From positions 1 through 51,845 of the forward strand of contig JAGWGN010000005.1 in assembly GCA_028867335.1 (NCBI GenBank): a stretch of DNA of 51,845 nt, read 5' to 3'. A model generated the notes under the pieces. The model ran no database searches, was not told the DNA's origin, and saw only the letters and a list, made by a program, of their open reading frames with translations. This document shows, one piece after another, positions 25,722 to 34,819 of the stretch. The DNA comes from Microcaldota archaeon (GTDB lineage Archaea > Micrarchaeota > Micrarchaeia > Micrarchaeales > CABMGC01). The translations under genes were made by a program, and so were the position numbers. The stretch's first letter is position 1; every line of letters begins with the position of its first letter.

Positions 25722-25788
25722 GCCTTTATCCTACCTTTAAATACTTTTTCGCCCCTTATTTATTGCTAATTACTCACGGCTGATTTCA

Positions 25789-26940
25789 GTGTTTACGATA
25801 CCTAATATATACACTAACAAGAACATGAAGTTCTACATTGCGATCCCTGTGATTCTGATGATCATAGGCGCGATACTTGCGACCCACATAACGCTTGACA
25901 CCTCCCTTAGTGGCGGTGTGAGCGTGATACTCCAGACAAACGCAACAATCAGCGCCCCGCAGGTGTCCTCGCAACTCGGCTCCGCGCTCTCAGTCGCAAA
26001 TCCCACTGTATTCACAAGTCCTGGCCAGGTCCAGATAACAATAGCAAACAACCAGAGCCTGGTTAATGCGGAGAACTACCAGCTAAACTTTTACTCCTAT
26101 CTTTCAAACTACACAGCCTTCAACTTCAATGCGACAACGCTTCAGAACGCGCTTAGGACAAACCCTGCAAACCAGACCCTGCTAAGCCAGCTTGCTGTGG
26201 CAAATTCCGGAATCAACTCCTCCCTTTCGGGAATGACAAGCCAGCTAAATCTGGAGCTTGCATCGCTTAAGCCATTTGTCGGAACAGTCACATACAATCC
26301 AACGGACATAAACAACATGACAAACATCGCGCAGAACTCTTATGTAAACGCAAGCTTTGTCTACAAGCAAAAGATTGTTGCGGCTCTTCATTCACTTATT
26401 CCATTCAGCTCATTCACATACCAGGAGGTAACCCCTACACTTAGCAGGTTCTTCCTTGGCCAGGTCTGGGGAATAATAATCGCAGCATTCGTTCTCATCT
26501 CGATTGCTGTGCTGGTCATCTTCAGGGCATGGGCGCCATCCCTCGCGATAATCTTCGGTGCAGGAAACGACATGATAATCGCTCTTGGTGCAATGGTCTT
26601 GCTCAACATCCCTCTTGGTCTTGCAAGCCTAGGTGGACTCCTCATGCTCATCGGATACGCAATCGACACAGAGATCATAACCGCGGTTAGGATTCTAAAG
26701 AGAAGGGAGGGAACGCCTGAGGAGAGAGCGTACGGCGCAATGAAGACAGGAATGACAATGACTGCTGCTGCAATCGCATCCTTTGCGGTGCTCTTTGCGG
26801 TCTCGCTGGTCGCATACGTCCCAACCTACTACGAGATCTCTGGGGTGGTGCTCTTCGGACTGATCGGAGACTTGATAACAACATGGCTAGGCAACGCGCC
26901 AATGATACTTCTCTACAAAAAGAGGCACGAGCGTAATTAG
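25789..26940 (+). CDS. secF: Protein translocase subunit SecF
   Basis: 383 residues with an N-terminal membrane helix, a large outer domain rich in Asn-x-Ser/Thr (about 45-215), then five membrane helices. The conserved RND-type core is 'IFGAGNDMIIALGAMVLLNIPLGLASLGGLLMLIGYAIDTEI'. SecF with SecD uses the ion gradient to help proteins leave the Sec channel. The GTG at 25789 is used; an ATG at 25825 is an alternative. A TATA-like CTTTAAATAC lies near 25735. The archaeal order secF-secD is kept, and secD starts directly after the stop. Confidence 0.88.
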   Translation: MFTIPNIYTNKNMKFYIAIPVILMIIGAILATHITLDTSLSGGVSVILQTNATISAPQVSSQLGSALSVANPTVFTSPGQVQITIANNQSLVNAENYQLNFYSYLSNYTAFNFNATTLQNALRTNPANQTLLSQLAVANSGINSSLSGMTSQLNLELASLKPFVGTVTYNPTDINNMTNIAQNSYVNASFVYKQKIVAALHSLIPFSSFTYQEVTPTLSRFFLGQVWGIIIAAFVLISIAVLVIFRAWAPSLAIIFGAGNDMIIALGAMVLLNIPLGLASLGGLLMLIGYAIDTEIITAVRILKRREGTPEERAYGAMKTGMTMTAAAIASFAVLFAVSLVAYVPTYYEISGVVLFGLIGDLITTWLGNAPMILLYKKRHERN

Positions 26941-28578
26941 ATGGCAACATTCGACTATGTAAAGGACCGGAGAATCCTCTTCTTGCTACTCATAGTGCTC
27001 GCGCTAGGCGCACTTGATGTCACATACGGAGGGCCTCACCTACTTCACTTCGGAATCGAGTTCATCGGTGGAACGCAGATCCCAATCACTCTTGGAAACG
27101 CCGTTACCCCGGACCAAATGAGCAACCTCATCTCGATCCTGCAGCAGAGAGTCTCAACATTCGGACTCAAGCAGGTAACGGTTGAGGGAATAGGAAACAC
27201 CGGCCTGTACGTCACAATACCTAGCGTCTCGGCAAGCGAGATAAACGCGACCATTGCGATCATCAACAGCCAGGGAGTCTTCCAGGGAATAGTAAGCGGT
27301 CGTGAGGCGCTAAACGGCACTTCAATACTTCCAGGGAGCATCGGTAGCGCGCCTCCAAGTACAATCGGGAGCAATGTATCATGGTCGGTTAACTTCTATC
27401 TCACTCCAAAGGGCGCAACAAAGTTCGCAAAGATCGTCTTCGGACAGGCATACCAGCCACTTTACCTCTTCCTTGACAGGCCGACAAAGACAATCATACT
27501 TCTCAATTCAACTTATCTAAACAGCGGCGCGTCTCTTGGGCTAACGCAAAGCCAGGCAATAACCACGATACAGACTGCAGCAACCTTCGGCAACAGCTCG
27601 ATACCTGTTGAGATTCTAAACGGCAACGCCACAAACTGGAACCTGCTAAGGCCATACTTCGCATCACACAACAAGACATATGCAAGAGTGATTCTTGCCT
27701 CAAGCACACCCGCATACATTGTAAATTCGCTGCAGAACTTAAACTACTCACTAACATACCTAACTGCGCAGAACATGACTCCGCAGTTCGAATCAATTCC
27801 TACTGGCACAACAGCAGTGATAAATGCGGTCCAGACCTGGCCTGCAATCGGTCTTCTTTCAGCCCCAAGGCTCGACCCCGGTGTGACAAACGGAACATCC
27901 GGAGTCTCATACGTGATTTCAGGAGCATCGCCTGCTAACCTCTCGCTCAACTCAAAGATAAACTTCGCAACCCAAGAGTCGAAGACAATCGCAAGCATCC
28001 TCTCCGGGGGATCTCTGCCCGTAAAGGTGATTGTCGGCACTCCTACAACAATACCTGCCACCCTTGGAACAAAGTTCCTTGGGATAAGCGGCATCGCGGC
28101 GATACTCGCTGTTATCGCGGTGGTCGCAACGATAGTTGTGAGGTACAGAAAGCTCTTCTTGATACTTCCGATCGTGCTCACGGTCCTCGCTGAGCTCTTC
28201 ATAATCGTCTCGGTCATCGGGCTGCTCGGGACAATCGACCTTGCTGCCGTGGCCGGAATGATCGCAGTGGTCGGAACCGGAGTAGACGCGCAGATCATCA
28301 TAACCGACGAGGTCCTCTCGAAGTCGCAGGGCTCTGAGGTGAAGTCAAGGCTCAAGAGCGCCTTCTACATCGTCTGGGTCGACGCCGCGCTCATCATCAT
28401 CGCAATGCTCCCACTCCTCTTCTCAACATCGCTTGTCTCGATCATCGGGTTCTCCGAATCGACGATAATGGGCGCACTTTTGGGGATCCTAATAACAAGG
28501 CCGGCATACGGAGCAATTGTCAGCATACACTACCAAAAAGGTGAATCAAGTGGCGCGCCACTGTCCAACGTGCAATAG
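26941..28578 (+). CDS. secD: Protein translocase subunit SecD
   Basis: 545 residues. One N-terminal helix leads into 'HFGIEFIGGTQIPI', the equivalent of the conserved D/E-x-x-GG segment. The P1-like outer domain runs to about residue 375, followed by five membrane helices including 'GMIAVVGTGVDAQIIITDEV'. It partners with SecF in late steps of Sec export. Normal archaeal length is somewhat shorter (about 400-500), the extra lying in the outer domain. The end overlaps the nmd3 start by 29 bases, so translation is coupled. Confidence 0.9.
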   Translation: MATFDYVKDRRILFLLLIVLALGALDVTYGGPHLLHFGIEFIGGTQIPITLGNAVTPDQMSNLISILQQRVSTFGLKQVTVEGIGNTGLYVTIPSVSASEINATIAIINSQGVFQGIVSGREALNGTSILPGSIGSAPPSTIGSNVSWSVNFYLTPKGATKFAKIVFGQAYQPLYLFLDRPTKTIILLNSTYLNSGASLGLTQSQAITTIQTAATFGNSSIPVEILNGNATNWNLLRPYFASHNKTYARVILASSTPAYIVNSLQNLNYSLTYLTAQNMTPQFESIPTGTTAVINAVQTWPAIGLLSAPRLDPGVTNGTSGVSYVISGASPANLSLNSKINFATQESKTIASILSGGSLPVKVIVGTPTTIPATLGTKFLGISGIAAILAVIAVVATIVVRYRKLFLILPIVLTVLAELFIIVSVIGLLGTIDLAAVAGMIAVVGTGVDAQIIITDEVLSKSQGSEVKSRLKSAFYIVWVDAALIIIAMLPLLFSTSLVSIIGFSESTIMGALLGILITRPAYGAIVSIHYQKGESSGAPLSNVQ

Positions 28579-29185
28579 ATCAAGCTCCGAAGTCCACTTC
28601 TACGGCGACTTCTGCGAGAACTGCACGCTCGAGAGGCTATCCCACAAGCTGCACGACGAGATCCTAGTTACCGTCTGCAAGAGATGCGGTCGAATCAAGC
28701 TAAACAACCAGGCTGTCGAGAAGGACGATGCCGCACTCGAGGAGCTGCTTGCTAAGTCCTTCAAGGACTTCGAGATAAAGCTGCTCAGCACCACGCAGGA
28801 TTCTGCGATAATCGAGATAAACAAGTACGACGAGGACATAAGGGGGATAAGAAAAGAGGTAAAGTTCCGCTACAAGAAGTTCATGTGCCAAAAGTGCAAC
28901 AGGCAGTCTGCCGGCTACTACGAGGGGGTGATACAGCTCAGAGGCAACCCGGAAAAATGCGCGAGGATGCTTCATAGGCTTGAGAAGTACTATTTCGAGC
29001 GCGACGAGTTCATCAGCAAGATCGAGAAGGTCAACAACGGGGTAGACCTCTACGTGAGCAGCAAGAAGCTCGCCTCAGCCTTCATGGCCGAGAGGGGCCT
29101 CAAGCCGACGATGTCCTACGAACTCTACGGGCTCAGGAAGGGCCAGAGGCTCTATAGGAACACATACGCGCTCCACTTCGACTAA
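28550..29185 (+). CDS. NMD3-like 60S/50S export-adaptor family protein
   Basis: 211 residues from a GTG at 28550, which has a GGTGA ribosome site 6 bases before it; the earlier ATG at 28517 lies deep in secD and is not needed. It has the NMD3 pattern of repeated CxxC pairs: 'HCPTC', 'FCENC', 'VCKRC' and 'MCQKC', forming zinc sites, with the beta-rich domain between. Eukaryotic NMD3 binds the large ribosomal subunit; in archaea a role in 50S maturation is assumed. It is shorter than most archaeal copies, ending after the core domain. Confidence 0.8.
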   Translation: MARHCPTCNRSSSEVHFYGDFCENCTLERLSHKLHDEILVTVCKRCGRIKLNNQAVEKDDAALEELLAKSFKDFEIKLLSTTQDSAIIEINKYDEDIRGIRKEVKFRYKKFMCQKCNRQSAGYYEGVIQLRGNPEKCARMLHRLEKYYFERDEFISKIEKVNNGVDLYVSSKKLASAFMAERGLKPTMSYELYGLRKGQRLYRNTYALHFD

Positions 29186-29203
29186 CTTCAGGTCCCCAAT
29201 CCC

Positions 29204-30373
29204 ATGGAATCCACATACAAGAAGGCGATACTTATACATTTCGGCGAGCTCTGGCTGCGCGGCGACAACCGCAGGATCTACATTGACCTCACAAAGAGAA
29301 ACATAATGATGCAGCTGGGGCTTAGGCCCAAGCAGATAAATTTCCAGTACGACAAGCTGCTCATCCCTATCGAGAAGGGGATGGACATGCAGAAATTGCT
29401 GGACAAGCTCCAGTACGTCATAGGAATCAGCAACTACGCAATCTCCTACTCTACAAAGGCCGATCTCAAGTCGATAGAGAAGCTTGCCGAGTCGATACTT
29501 AGGGAGATAAAGAAGGGGAAGAGCAAGGCGCAGCCGATAAGGATCGAGTCAAGCCGCGCGTACAAGGGCCACAAGTTCACCTCAAAGCAGATCGTTGACA
29601 AGCTTGTCAAGCTTGTAATAAAGATGGGGCTTGAGCCGGACATTGAGGCGAAGGACTCAAGGATGTTTGTCAAGGTGTACAAGGACATTGCGTTCATCTC
29701 ATTTGGAAGGGCAAACGGAGTGCTCGGACTTCCTGTGGGAAGCAGCGGAAAGGCGGTCGTCATGCTTTCGGGCGGAATAGACTCGCCTGTCGCATCATGG
29801 TATGCGATGAGAAGGGGCGCGGCTCCGATCTATGTGCACCTCCACGGATACCAGACAAACGAGCTGGCGGAGAGGTCGAAGATCCCAAAGATCCTATCAG
29901 TCCTCTCAAGGTACTATCCAAGATACAAGGTGTACTATGTCCCTGCGCACATCTTCCAGCTCGCCCTCTCAAAGATGGACAACAAGTACGAGCCGATACT
30001 GCTCAAGGCGCTCATGTTTAGGATAAGCGAGAGGATCGCAAGGGAGGAGGGCGCCGGAGCGATAATAACCGGGGAGAGCCTGGGGCAGGTTGCCTCCCAG
30101 ACCATGGCGAACATCGCAGCATCTCAGCAATCCGTCGAGCTCCCGATCCTCAGGCCGCTAATCGGCCTTGACAAGCAGGAGATAATCGCCGTGGCAAGGA
30201 AGATCGGCACATACGATCTCTCGATCATGGAGTACAAGGACGTCTGCTCGATCAACGCGACCAACACGGTCACAAACTCAAGTCGCGAAAAGATAGGCAA
30301 GCTGCTTTCCGAAATGAAAATCGACAGGATCGTGGAGCGCTCGCTGAAGGCATCCAAAGTGGTTTCCGTCTGA
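29204..30373 (+). CDS. thiI: tRNA 4-thiouridine synthetase ThiI
   Basis: 389 residues. N-terminal ferredoxin-like region ('ILIHFGELWLRGDNRRIY') and THUMP domain for tRNA binding, then a PP-loop ATPase 'VVMLSGGIDSPVASW' that activates U8 of tRNA for sulfur transfer. It continues with 'ITGESLGQVASQT' and 'LPILRPLIGLDKQEI', both conserved in ThiI, and 'DVCS' with a conserved Cys. No rhodanese domain is present, as usual in archaea, so the sulfur donor is another protein. It is the last gene of the secF-secD-nmd3-thiI run. Confidence 0.92.
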   Translation: MESTYKKAILIHFGELWLRGDNRRIYIDLTKRNIMMQLGLRPKQINFQYDKLLIPIEKGMDMQKLLDKLQYVIGISNYAISYSTKADLKSIEKLAESILREIKKGKSKAQPIRIESSRAYKGHKFTSKQIVDKLVKLVIKMGLEPDIEAKDSRMFVKVYKDIAFISFGRANGVLGLPVGSSGKAVVMLSGGIDSPVASWYAMRRGAAPIYVHLHGYQTNELAERSKIPKILSVLSRYYPRYKVYYVPAHIFQLALSKMDNKYEPILLKALMFRISERIAREEGAGAIITGESLGQVASQTMANIAASQQSVELPILRPLIGLDKQEIIAVARKIGTYDLSIMEYKDVCSINATNTVTNSSREKIGKLLSEMKIDRIVERSLKASKVVSV

Positions 30374-30422
30374 AATCGAGTATAATCTTTTAAATCTTTA
30401 TCACCTAACCTATGTGTATTAA

Positions 30423-31049
30423 ATGGACTTGCTTCAAAAGGTGATTCTGGGAGGAGTTGCGGTAGCCATACTGCTGGTCATAGGATACTTCGGCGTCCAG
30501 AGCCTGCACCTTGGGCAGCAGGTGACAAAGCAGCAGGCCATCTCGCTGGTCACAAACTATCTAAAAAACCAGAACCAGGACACGATCGTTAACGTGACAA
30601 ACGTCACACCGTCCACTTATCCGGGAAGCTGGCACATACTCACTTCTGTGGACTTCAACGCTACAAGCCCGTGCCCCTCATACGTCTCATACTCATTTGA
30701 CTACCCCCAGTACGGATTCGTCTACAGGGTGCAAAACAACTACACGAGCAACTGCATAATCTACGGCCTGCAGCAAAACAAGAGCTACATCCTCGCCTCC
30801 GCGCCGCTTGCGATCGCAAGGTCGTACAACCTCTCGATTCCATCGGTCAGGAACTTTGTGAGCACATACGGCTACGGAAAGGTTAACGTTCATGCCTCAT
30901 TCTACAACGAGACAATACTCAACTCGACAACCTACAACAACACCTGGATAGTCACATACTCCGCGCCAAGCTCGACATCGTCCATCGTTGTGGCGCTCAC
31001 GCAGGCAGGCGGAAACTTGATAACAAACTACACGATCCCTAGCGGATGA
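30423..31049 (+). CDS. Secreted or membrane-anchored protein, unknown function
   Basis: 208 residues: a single N-terminal hydrophobic helix ('VILGGVAVAILLVIGYFGV'), then an extracytoplasmic domain with two Cys (probably a disulfide) and many N-glycosylation sequons (for example 'NVTNVT', 'NYTSN', 'NNTW'). There is no second membrane helix. A TATA-like CTTTTAAATC is about 35 bases upstream. The gene tail overlaps the convergent acetyltransferase gene by 11 bases. No family is recognised. Confidence 0.6.
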   Translation: MDLLQKVILGGVAVAILLVIGYFGVQSLHLGQQVTKQQAISLVTNYLKNQNQDTIVNVTNVTPSTYPGSWHILTSVDFNATSPCPSYVSYSFDYPQYGFVYRVQNNYTSNCIIYGLQQNKSYILASAPLAIARSYNLSIPSVRNFVSTYGYGKVNVHASFYNETILNSTTYNNTWIVTYSAPSSTSSIVVALTQAGGNLITNYTIPSG

Positions 31050-31527
31050 TCCTCTCCATCACGATGACCTCGTGCCTCTTTCCTTCCCTTACAAATTCCC
31101 TCTCGCTTATCCCCTTGGCCTCAAAGCCGTGCCCCTCAAAGAACCTCCTTCCACCCAGATTCTCCTCGGCAACCTCAGCGATTATCCTTGATGCGCCCAG
31201 AAGCCTGGCCCTTTCTATCCCAATGGCCAAAAGTTCGCCTCCTATCCCCTTTCCCCTATGGCCCTCCTCCACTATGATCCCGACGCTTCCCAGACCTGCG
31301 CTGACCACTATCTCGCACTCCCCCACAATCCTGCCCTGGTCAACTGCAACAAGCCCCACCGCGGTCTTGTCCCGAATTGAGTCTATCTTGGATGTGAAGA
31401 GCGCCTCAAGGGAGTCCGCGCTCGGCTCGGATTCAAACCACATCGCAAGAGCCGAGTCCCTGTAAACGCCTATGATGAGCCCCTTTAGCTGTGCCTTGTC
31501 CTCAGCCTTGAGCTCTCGGATTTCCAT
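31039..31527 (-). CDS. GNAT-family N-acetyltransferase
   Basis: 162 residues. The acetyl-CoA binding motif is 'VEEGHRGKGIGGELL' (R/Q-x-x-G-x-G/A), followed by 'IIAEVAEENLGGRRFFEGHGFEAKG', which is motif B of the family. It transfers an acetyl group to an amine; the substrate, protein or small molecule, cannot be told. It is divergent from the histone gene at 31572 with only 44 bases between, so the two promoters face each other. Confidence 0.8.
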   Translation of the reverse strand: MEIRELKAEDKAQLKGLIIGVYRDSALAMWFESEPSADSLEALFTSKIDSIRDKTAVGLVAVDQGRIVGECEIVVSAGLGSVGIIVEEGHRGKGIGGELLAIGIERARLLGASRIIAEVAEENLGGRRFFEGHGFEAKGISEREFVREGKRHEVIVMERIIR

Positions 31528-31571
31528 CTAAACGCTCTTTAAACCTTTCTTTATTAATAACTAGTGTTGGC

Positions 31572-31766
31572 ATGAGAATCAGCAAGATGACGATAAAGAA
31601 GATCCTAAAGGAGCAGGGCGCCGAGCGCGTGAGCGAATCCGCTGCGACCGAGCTGGCAAGGATCGTGAACAGATACGCCTATTCTATCGCAAAGAGGGCT
31701 GTGAAGCTCGCCGCCCACGCAAAGAGAAAGACCGTGGAGAAGGCGGACATTGACCTTGCCAAGTGA
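31572..31766 (+). CDS. Archaeal histone, second copy
   Basis: 64 residues, among the shortest complete histone folds: 'MTIKKILKEQGAERVSESAATELARIVNRYAYSIAKRAVKLAAHAKRKTVEKADIDLA' carries all three helices and the usual end helix capped by 'KADIDLA' (written here in parts: MTIKKILKEQG, then ESAATELARIV, then KTVEKADIDLA). It differs well from the copy at 5310, so heterodimers are possible. The stop codon directly abuts the end of the convergent unknown gene. Confidence 0.9.
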   Translation: MRISKMTIKKILKEQGAERVSESAATELARIVNRYAYSIAKRAVKLAAHAKRKTVEKADIDLAK

Positions 31767-32459
31767 CTATTTTCTAAGGTCGGACTCAAGCCCCTCGATT
31801 ATCTCATTCACCTTGCTTCTAGGAATCATAATCTCCTTGCCGTTCTCCGCAAAAATGTACGTCAACCCGTTTCGCTCACTTGCCTTTAGAACCTGAGTTG
31901 TGCTAGCCCCAGTTGTTGTGGTTATTCTGTTTCCCTTCCATTCCATTGTGTGGCATTCCTCCACAAACTTCTTTCCGAGCGTGCTGTATGCAGAAACCAT
32001 GGCTCCGCGTCTAAGGATTATTATGCCACTTTTTGAAACATACGACTCATGAAAGTGCGTTCCATAAAAATAACCCGATGAAGAGCCGCCCTCCCCCACA
32101 ACCCTTTCAACGAGATCAAAGCCAACCACTCTTGGAAAATTTGACGCAGCTCCAGGCCCGTACCTATCAATGAGATCTCCGTTTTTATTTATATACTTAG
32201 TGACGTTGTCTAAACCGTATCCAATATCCCCCGAGTATTCATCCCAGACTATCTCCCTTGCCATTGCTACTTCTCTCCTTGCGTCAGCGATATCTTTTTT
32301 CCCAAAAACCACCCACAGCTTTTCCCTACTTATCTTTCCTTCGCTGTAGTCGCTATTTGCCTCAACTGCGTTTTTGACCGCTTCGATCCCCTGCTCTATG
32401 GCGTTGAGCTTGTCGGACATGCTGGGCTGATGTTTCTTTGTTTCTGTTGTGGCCATCAT
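31767..32459 (-). CDS. Unknown soluble protein
   Basis: 230 residues. Residues 14-40 look like a coiled coil ('DKLNAIEQGIEAVKNAVEA'), then a mixed domain with 'FFYGTHFHESYVSKSGIIILRRG'-like strands (around residues 125-155), and a C-terminal 'LTYIFAENGKEIMIPRSKVNEIIEGLE' segment. No signal peptide or membrane helix is seen. More AT-rich than the neighbouring histone. I do not recognise the family. Confidence 0.5.
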   Translation of the reverse strand: MMATTETKKHQPSMSDKLNAIEQGIEAVKNAVEANSDYSEGKISREKLWVVFGKKDIADARREVAMAREIVWDEYSGDIGYGLDNVTKYINKNGDLIDRYGPGAASNFPRVVGFDLVERVVGEGGSSSGYFYGTHFHESYVSKSGIIILRRGAMVSAYSTLGKKFVEECHTMEWKGNRITTTTGASTTQVLKASERNGLTYIFAENGKEIMIPRSKVNEIIEGLESDLRK

Positions 32460-32552
32460 CTAATACTAACCTATTTTGATTTTTAGGGTTTTAATAGCCG
32501 ATTTAATGAGCGTTTCCTAACTTCTGTCGAAGGGGCTGCACGTGTCAGAAAA

Positions 32553-32831
32553 TTAGAATGCTATCCCAAAGAGCCTAAGTATTACCATTACCGCAACAGC
32601 AGGCAGGCCAAATAGCGCAGTTGCAATGATCGTGAGCCAGCTGATCGGTATCCCAATCCCAAAGAGCGAGTTGAGGGCAAATATCGAGATCAACCCAAGT
32701 ATGCTGTTTGTCAGAAGGCCAAAGATTGATTTGCCGAGCTTGAAGATTATGTAGAGGACAAGGAAGATCGCGACGACAAGCACTATCTCGGATGCCGCAG
32801 AGCCAAGTATGCCAAGCGCGATCGGAAACAT
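32553..32831 (-). CDS. BofA-like small membrane protein
   Basis: 92 residues with three hydrophobic segments. The last 35 residues ('NSLFGIGIPISWLTIIATALFGLPA') match the pattern of the SigK-processing inhibitor BofA family, which is widespread in archaea with no known role there. It sits just before the RNase P RNA on the opposite strand, with promoters diverging. Confidence 0.6.
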   Translation of the reverse strand: MFPIALGILGSAASEIVLVVAIFLVLYIIFKLGKSIFGLLTNSILGLISIFALNSLFGIGIPISWLTIIATALFGLPAVAVMVILRLFGIAF

Positions 32832-32875
32832 TCTACCAAGAAGTAATATAAATCCCCAAATCTAATAATCTTTCA

Positions 32876-33110
32876 GTGGTGTGCGGGTGGCTTACCATCT
32901 TTGGATGGAGGAAGCTCTTCCCATGCAGAGCGCATGTGGCCCAAGGCCTTGCCCCGGAGCAGAAACGAGACTGCTGTGCCCTACAAGCTATGAGAATACG
33001 AGCCGGGCAGTGCAGGTGAAACGGCCGGGGAGATGCGCAGTGAGCATGCAAGGCAAAACGCCGCTTAGTCGAATGTCACCTAAAACAGAAGGAGGGCTAC
33101 GGCACACCAC
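32876..33110 (+). ncRNA. rnpB: RNase P RNA
   Basis: About 235 bases, the catalytic RNA that trims tRNA 5' ends. A perfect 9-bp P1 stem closes it (GTGGTGTGC at 32876-32884 with GCACACCAC at 33102-33110). Conserved blocks follow the family: GGAGGAAGCTC near 32909, CAGAAACGAGAC near 32959, GCATGCAAGGC near 33044, and ACAGAAGGAGGGCTAC near 33085. A TATA-like AATATAAAT about 30 bases upstream supports the start. Confidence 0.88.
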
Positions 33111-33115
33111 TATTT

Positions 33116-33625
33116 CTACTTCCTAATCTTGGGCAGGAACCTGTCGAGGCTATTCGCCCTTGAGGTCGCGAGGTCTCTTGCGAATCCCAACACCCTCTTT
33201 ATGTCAATGTCGACAAACTCGCGCATCACAGCGTCTCTCTTGTCCCCCTCCAACTCTTTTCGCCTTCGCCAAAAGCTGTTCTCGGCTGCTGCGAGCGCCA
33301 GCCCGTACGCCTCAATGATGGATTTCGCCCCAAATATTTTCCTTGATTCCCTATCCGGTATCTTCACCTTTCCGTATGAGGCTGAGTGAAAGCCGTAGAC
33401 GCTTATTCCCCCCTCGGATACTAAAATGTGTGCTTCGTCAAATTTTTTCCTGTCGCGAATTATGAACTTGAGCCCCTCAGGGACCCTATGCTCCCACTCG
33501 CCCACTCCCATGACATATGATTCCTTCTTCCCCTTTCTTCGCTCCACATTAACTAGCATGCCCTCTATCTTGAGCCTGCCCTGCGGCTCCCATCCCTCGC
33601 GATTTACCTTCCTTTTTCTTCGCAT
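33116..33625 (-). CDS. Unknown basic protein next to RNase P RNA
   Basis: 169 residues from the ATG at 33625, one base after the stop of the preceding gene; a longer ORF to 33658 would overlap that gene. The N-terminus is strongly basic (MRRKRKVNREGW) and more Arg/Lys clusters follow ('VERRKGKKESYV', 'NSFWRRRKELEGDKR'). It may bind nucleic acid. It ends 6 bases from the RNase P RNA 3' end, convergent. No family recognised. Confidence 0.5.
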   Translation of the reverse strand: MRRKRKVNREGWEPQGRLKIEGMLVNVERRKGKKESYVMGVGEWEHRVPEGLKFIIRDRKKFDEAHILVSEGGISVYGFHSASYGKVKIPDRESRKIFGAKSIIEAYGLALAAAENSFWRRRKELEGDKRDAVMREFVDIDIKRVLGFARDLATSRANSLDRFLPKIRK

Positions 33626-33626
33626 C

Positions 33627-34055
33627 CTATTCCCTGGCGCAGAGTATGAACCCCTCAATCCTTATCAGGTCGTTTCTGATTGCAAACATCGCCATCGCAT
33701 CTCCCTCGCATATGCCTGCCGCCGCATCAAATCTCCTTTGGTGGTCCTCTAGGAATCCCTTTATCATCACAAGCGTTCTTACCAAGGCCTCCCTCGGCTC
33801 TTTCATGCTCACGATGTGGTTGTAGTCCCTTATCTCCAGATGCATCTTTCCGACAAGGACGTTCTCCCTTTGCGTGCTTCCTCCCACGAGCCTGAGGGTC
33901 GCATCGGTTGAGAGGGCGATCTTGTAGTACGCCTCGGTGCGCTCGCTGTATATCATGAACTCCACGTTCCCCTGCCTAACCGTCATTGCAACCTTCTTGT
34001 CCGCGATGCTAAATTCCCTGTCCTTTAGCCCCTGTAATCCCGTCTTGATCGCCAT
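33627..34055 (-). CDS. Unknown protein
   Basis: 142 residues, soluble. Beta-rich first half ('VAMTVRQGNVEFMIYSERTEAYYKIALS'-like strands at about 23-50), helical second half ('REALVRTLVMIKGFLEDHQRRFDAA'-like, about 95-120). A TATA-like ATTATTTAAAG (rc of about 34077-34087) about 25-30 bases upstream suggests its own promoter. The next gene starts one base after its stop, so they are cotranscribed. No family recognised. Confidence 0.5.
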   Translation of the reverse strand: MAIKTGLQGLKDREFSIADKKVAMTVRQGNVEFMIYSERTEAYYKIALSTDATLRLVGGSTQRENVLVGKMHLEIRDYNHIVSMKEPREALVRTLVMIKGFLEDHQRRFDAAAGICEGDAMAMFAIRNDLIRIEGFILCARE

Positions 34056-34102
34056 GCAGTAGCATCCGCCAAGGACTTTAAATAATTAACTAAGGATTCG
34101 TA

Positions 34103-34729
34103 TCAGAGAACCTGTCTCATCAGGCTCCAAAAAGTCTCCATCTGCACCTTCTCCGCGATTATGCACATCGCCTGAGCGCTGCGCTCAAGCGCATCAATCT
34201 GCTTTTGTATCGCCCCCTGCGGGGAGAAGAAGCTCGCCCACCGCATGCTTATCACCCCTCCTCTGTATATGGGGAAGTTTCTGCACTGGTCTGATGGTAC
34301 AAATTTCAGCTTGTCCTGGTTGCAGTCAACAAAGTTTCTCATCTCCATGATAAGCCATGGAAGTATAGCACCCTCAATTCCCGGGATGTAGAGCGTTATC
34401 CCCTTGCCGACCTGCTCGTCATTTGGGTTGGACAGTCTCTCAAGCTTCTCGAAGGTTCCGACCTTGAACATAACCCTGTTGCTGTAGTTTTGTATGATGT
34501 CAGTGAATTCGTGCAGTCCATCAACAGTTTCCTCCTTGCTGCCCTTCGCCCTGAACCCAAGCCCAACGTGTATCTTCCAGCCGCCTACGTAGGGCTTGTC
34601 AAGCAAAATCGGTCCTGTTACAAAGCCGTTTCCCTCCTCCATATTCCTGCGCAGGTTCTGCTTGAACTCCCCGTAGATCTTATCTGTCTGTATGTCGCGG
34701 CCGTAGCCATAGACATTTATAATTGGCAT
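34103..34729 (-). CDS. Unknown protein
   Basis: 208 residues. The start 'MPIINVYGYGRDI' is strand-rich; the middle has 'GKGITLYIPGIEGAILPWLIMEMRNF' as a hydrophobic core, and the end is helical ('QKQIDALERSAQAMCIIAEK'). Three Cys, no clear metal motif. It is the first of three minus-strand unknown genes leading up to the RNase P RNA. It is divergent from the membrane protein at 34820; TATA-like elements for both directions lie in 34740-34800. Confidence 0.5.
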   Translation of the reverse strand: MPIINVYGYGRDIQTDKIYGEFKQNLRRNMEEGNGFVTGPILLDKPYVGGWKIHVGLGFRAKGSKEETVDGLHEFTDIIQNYSNRVMFKVGTFEKLERLSNPNDEQVGKGITLYIPGIEGAILPWLIMEMRNFVDCNQDKLKFVPSDQCRNFPIYRGGVISMRWASFFSPQGAIQKQIDALERSAQAMCIIAEKVQMETFWSLMRQVL

Positions 34730-34819
34730 AACGATAGTGAAAATTAGGGGTGTATATTTCTTTCTAATCGGGCGTTTAGAGCTTTAAATAGCTTTCACCC
34801 AATATAATATCGTGCTTTC

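Noticed and set aside
28517-28549. Upstream ATG for nmd3
   Set aside because: The GTG at 28550 has a well-placed GGTGA and gives the normal Cys-rich N-terminus.
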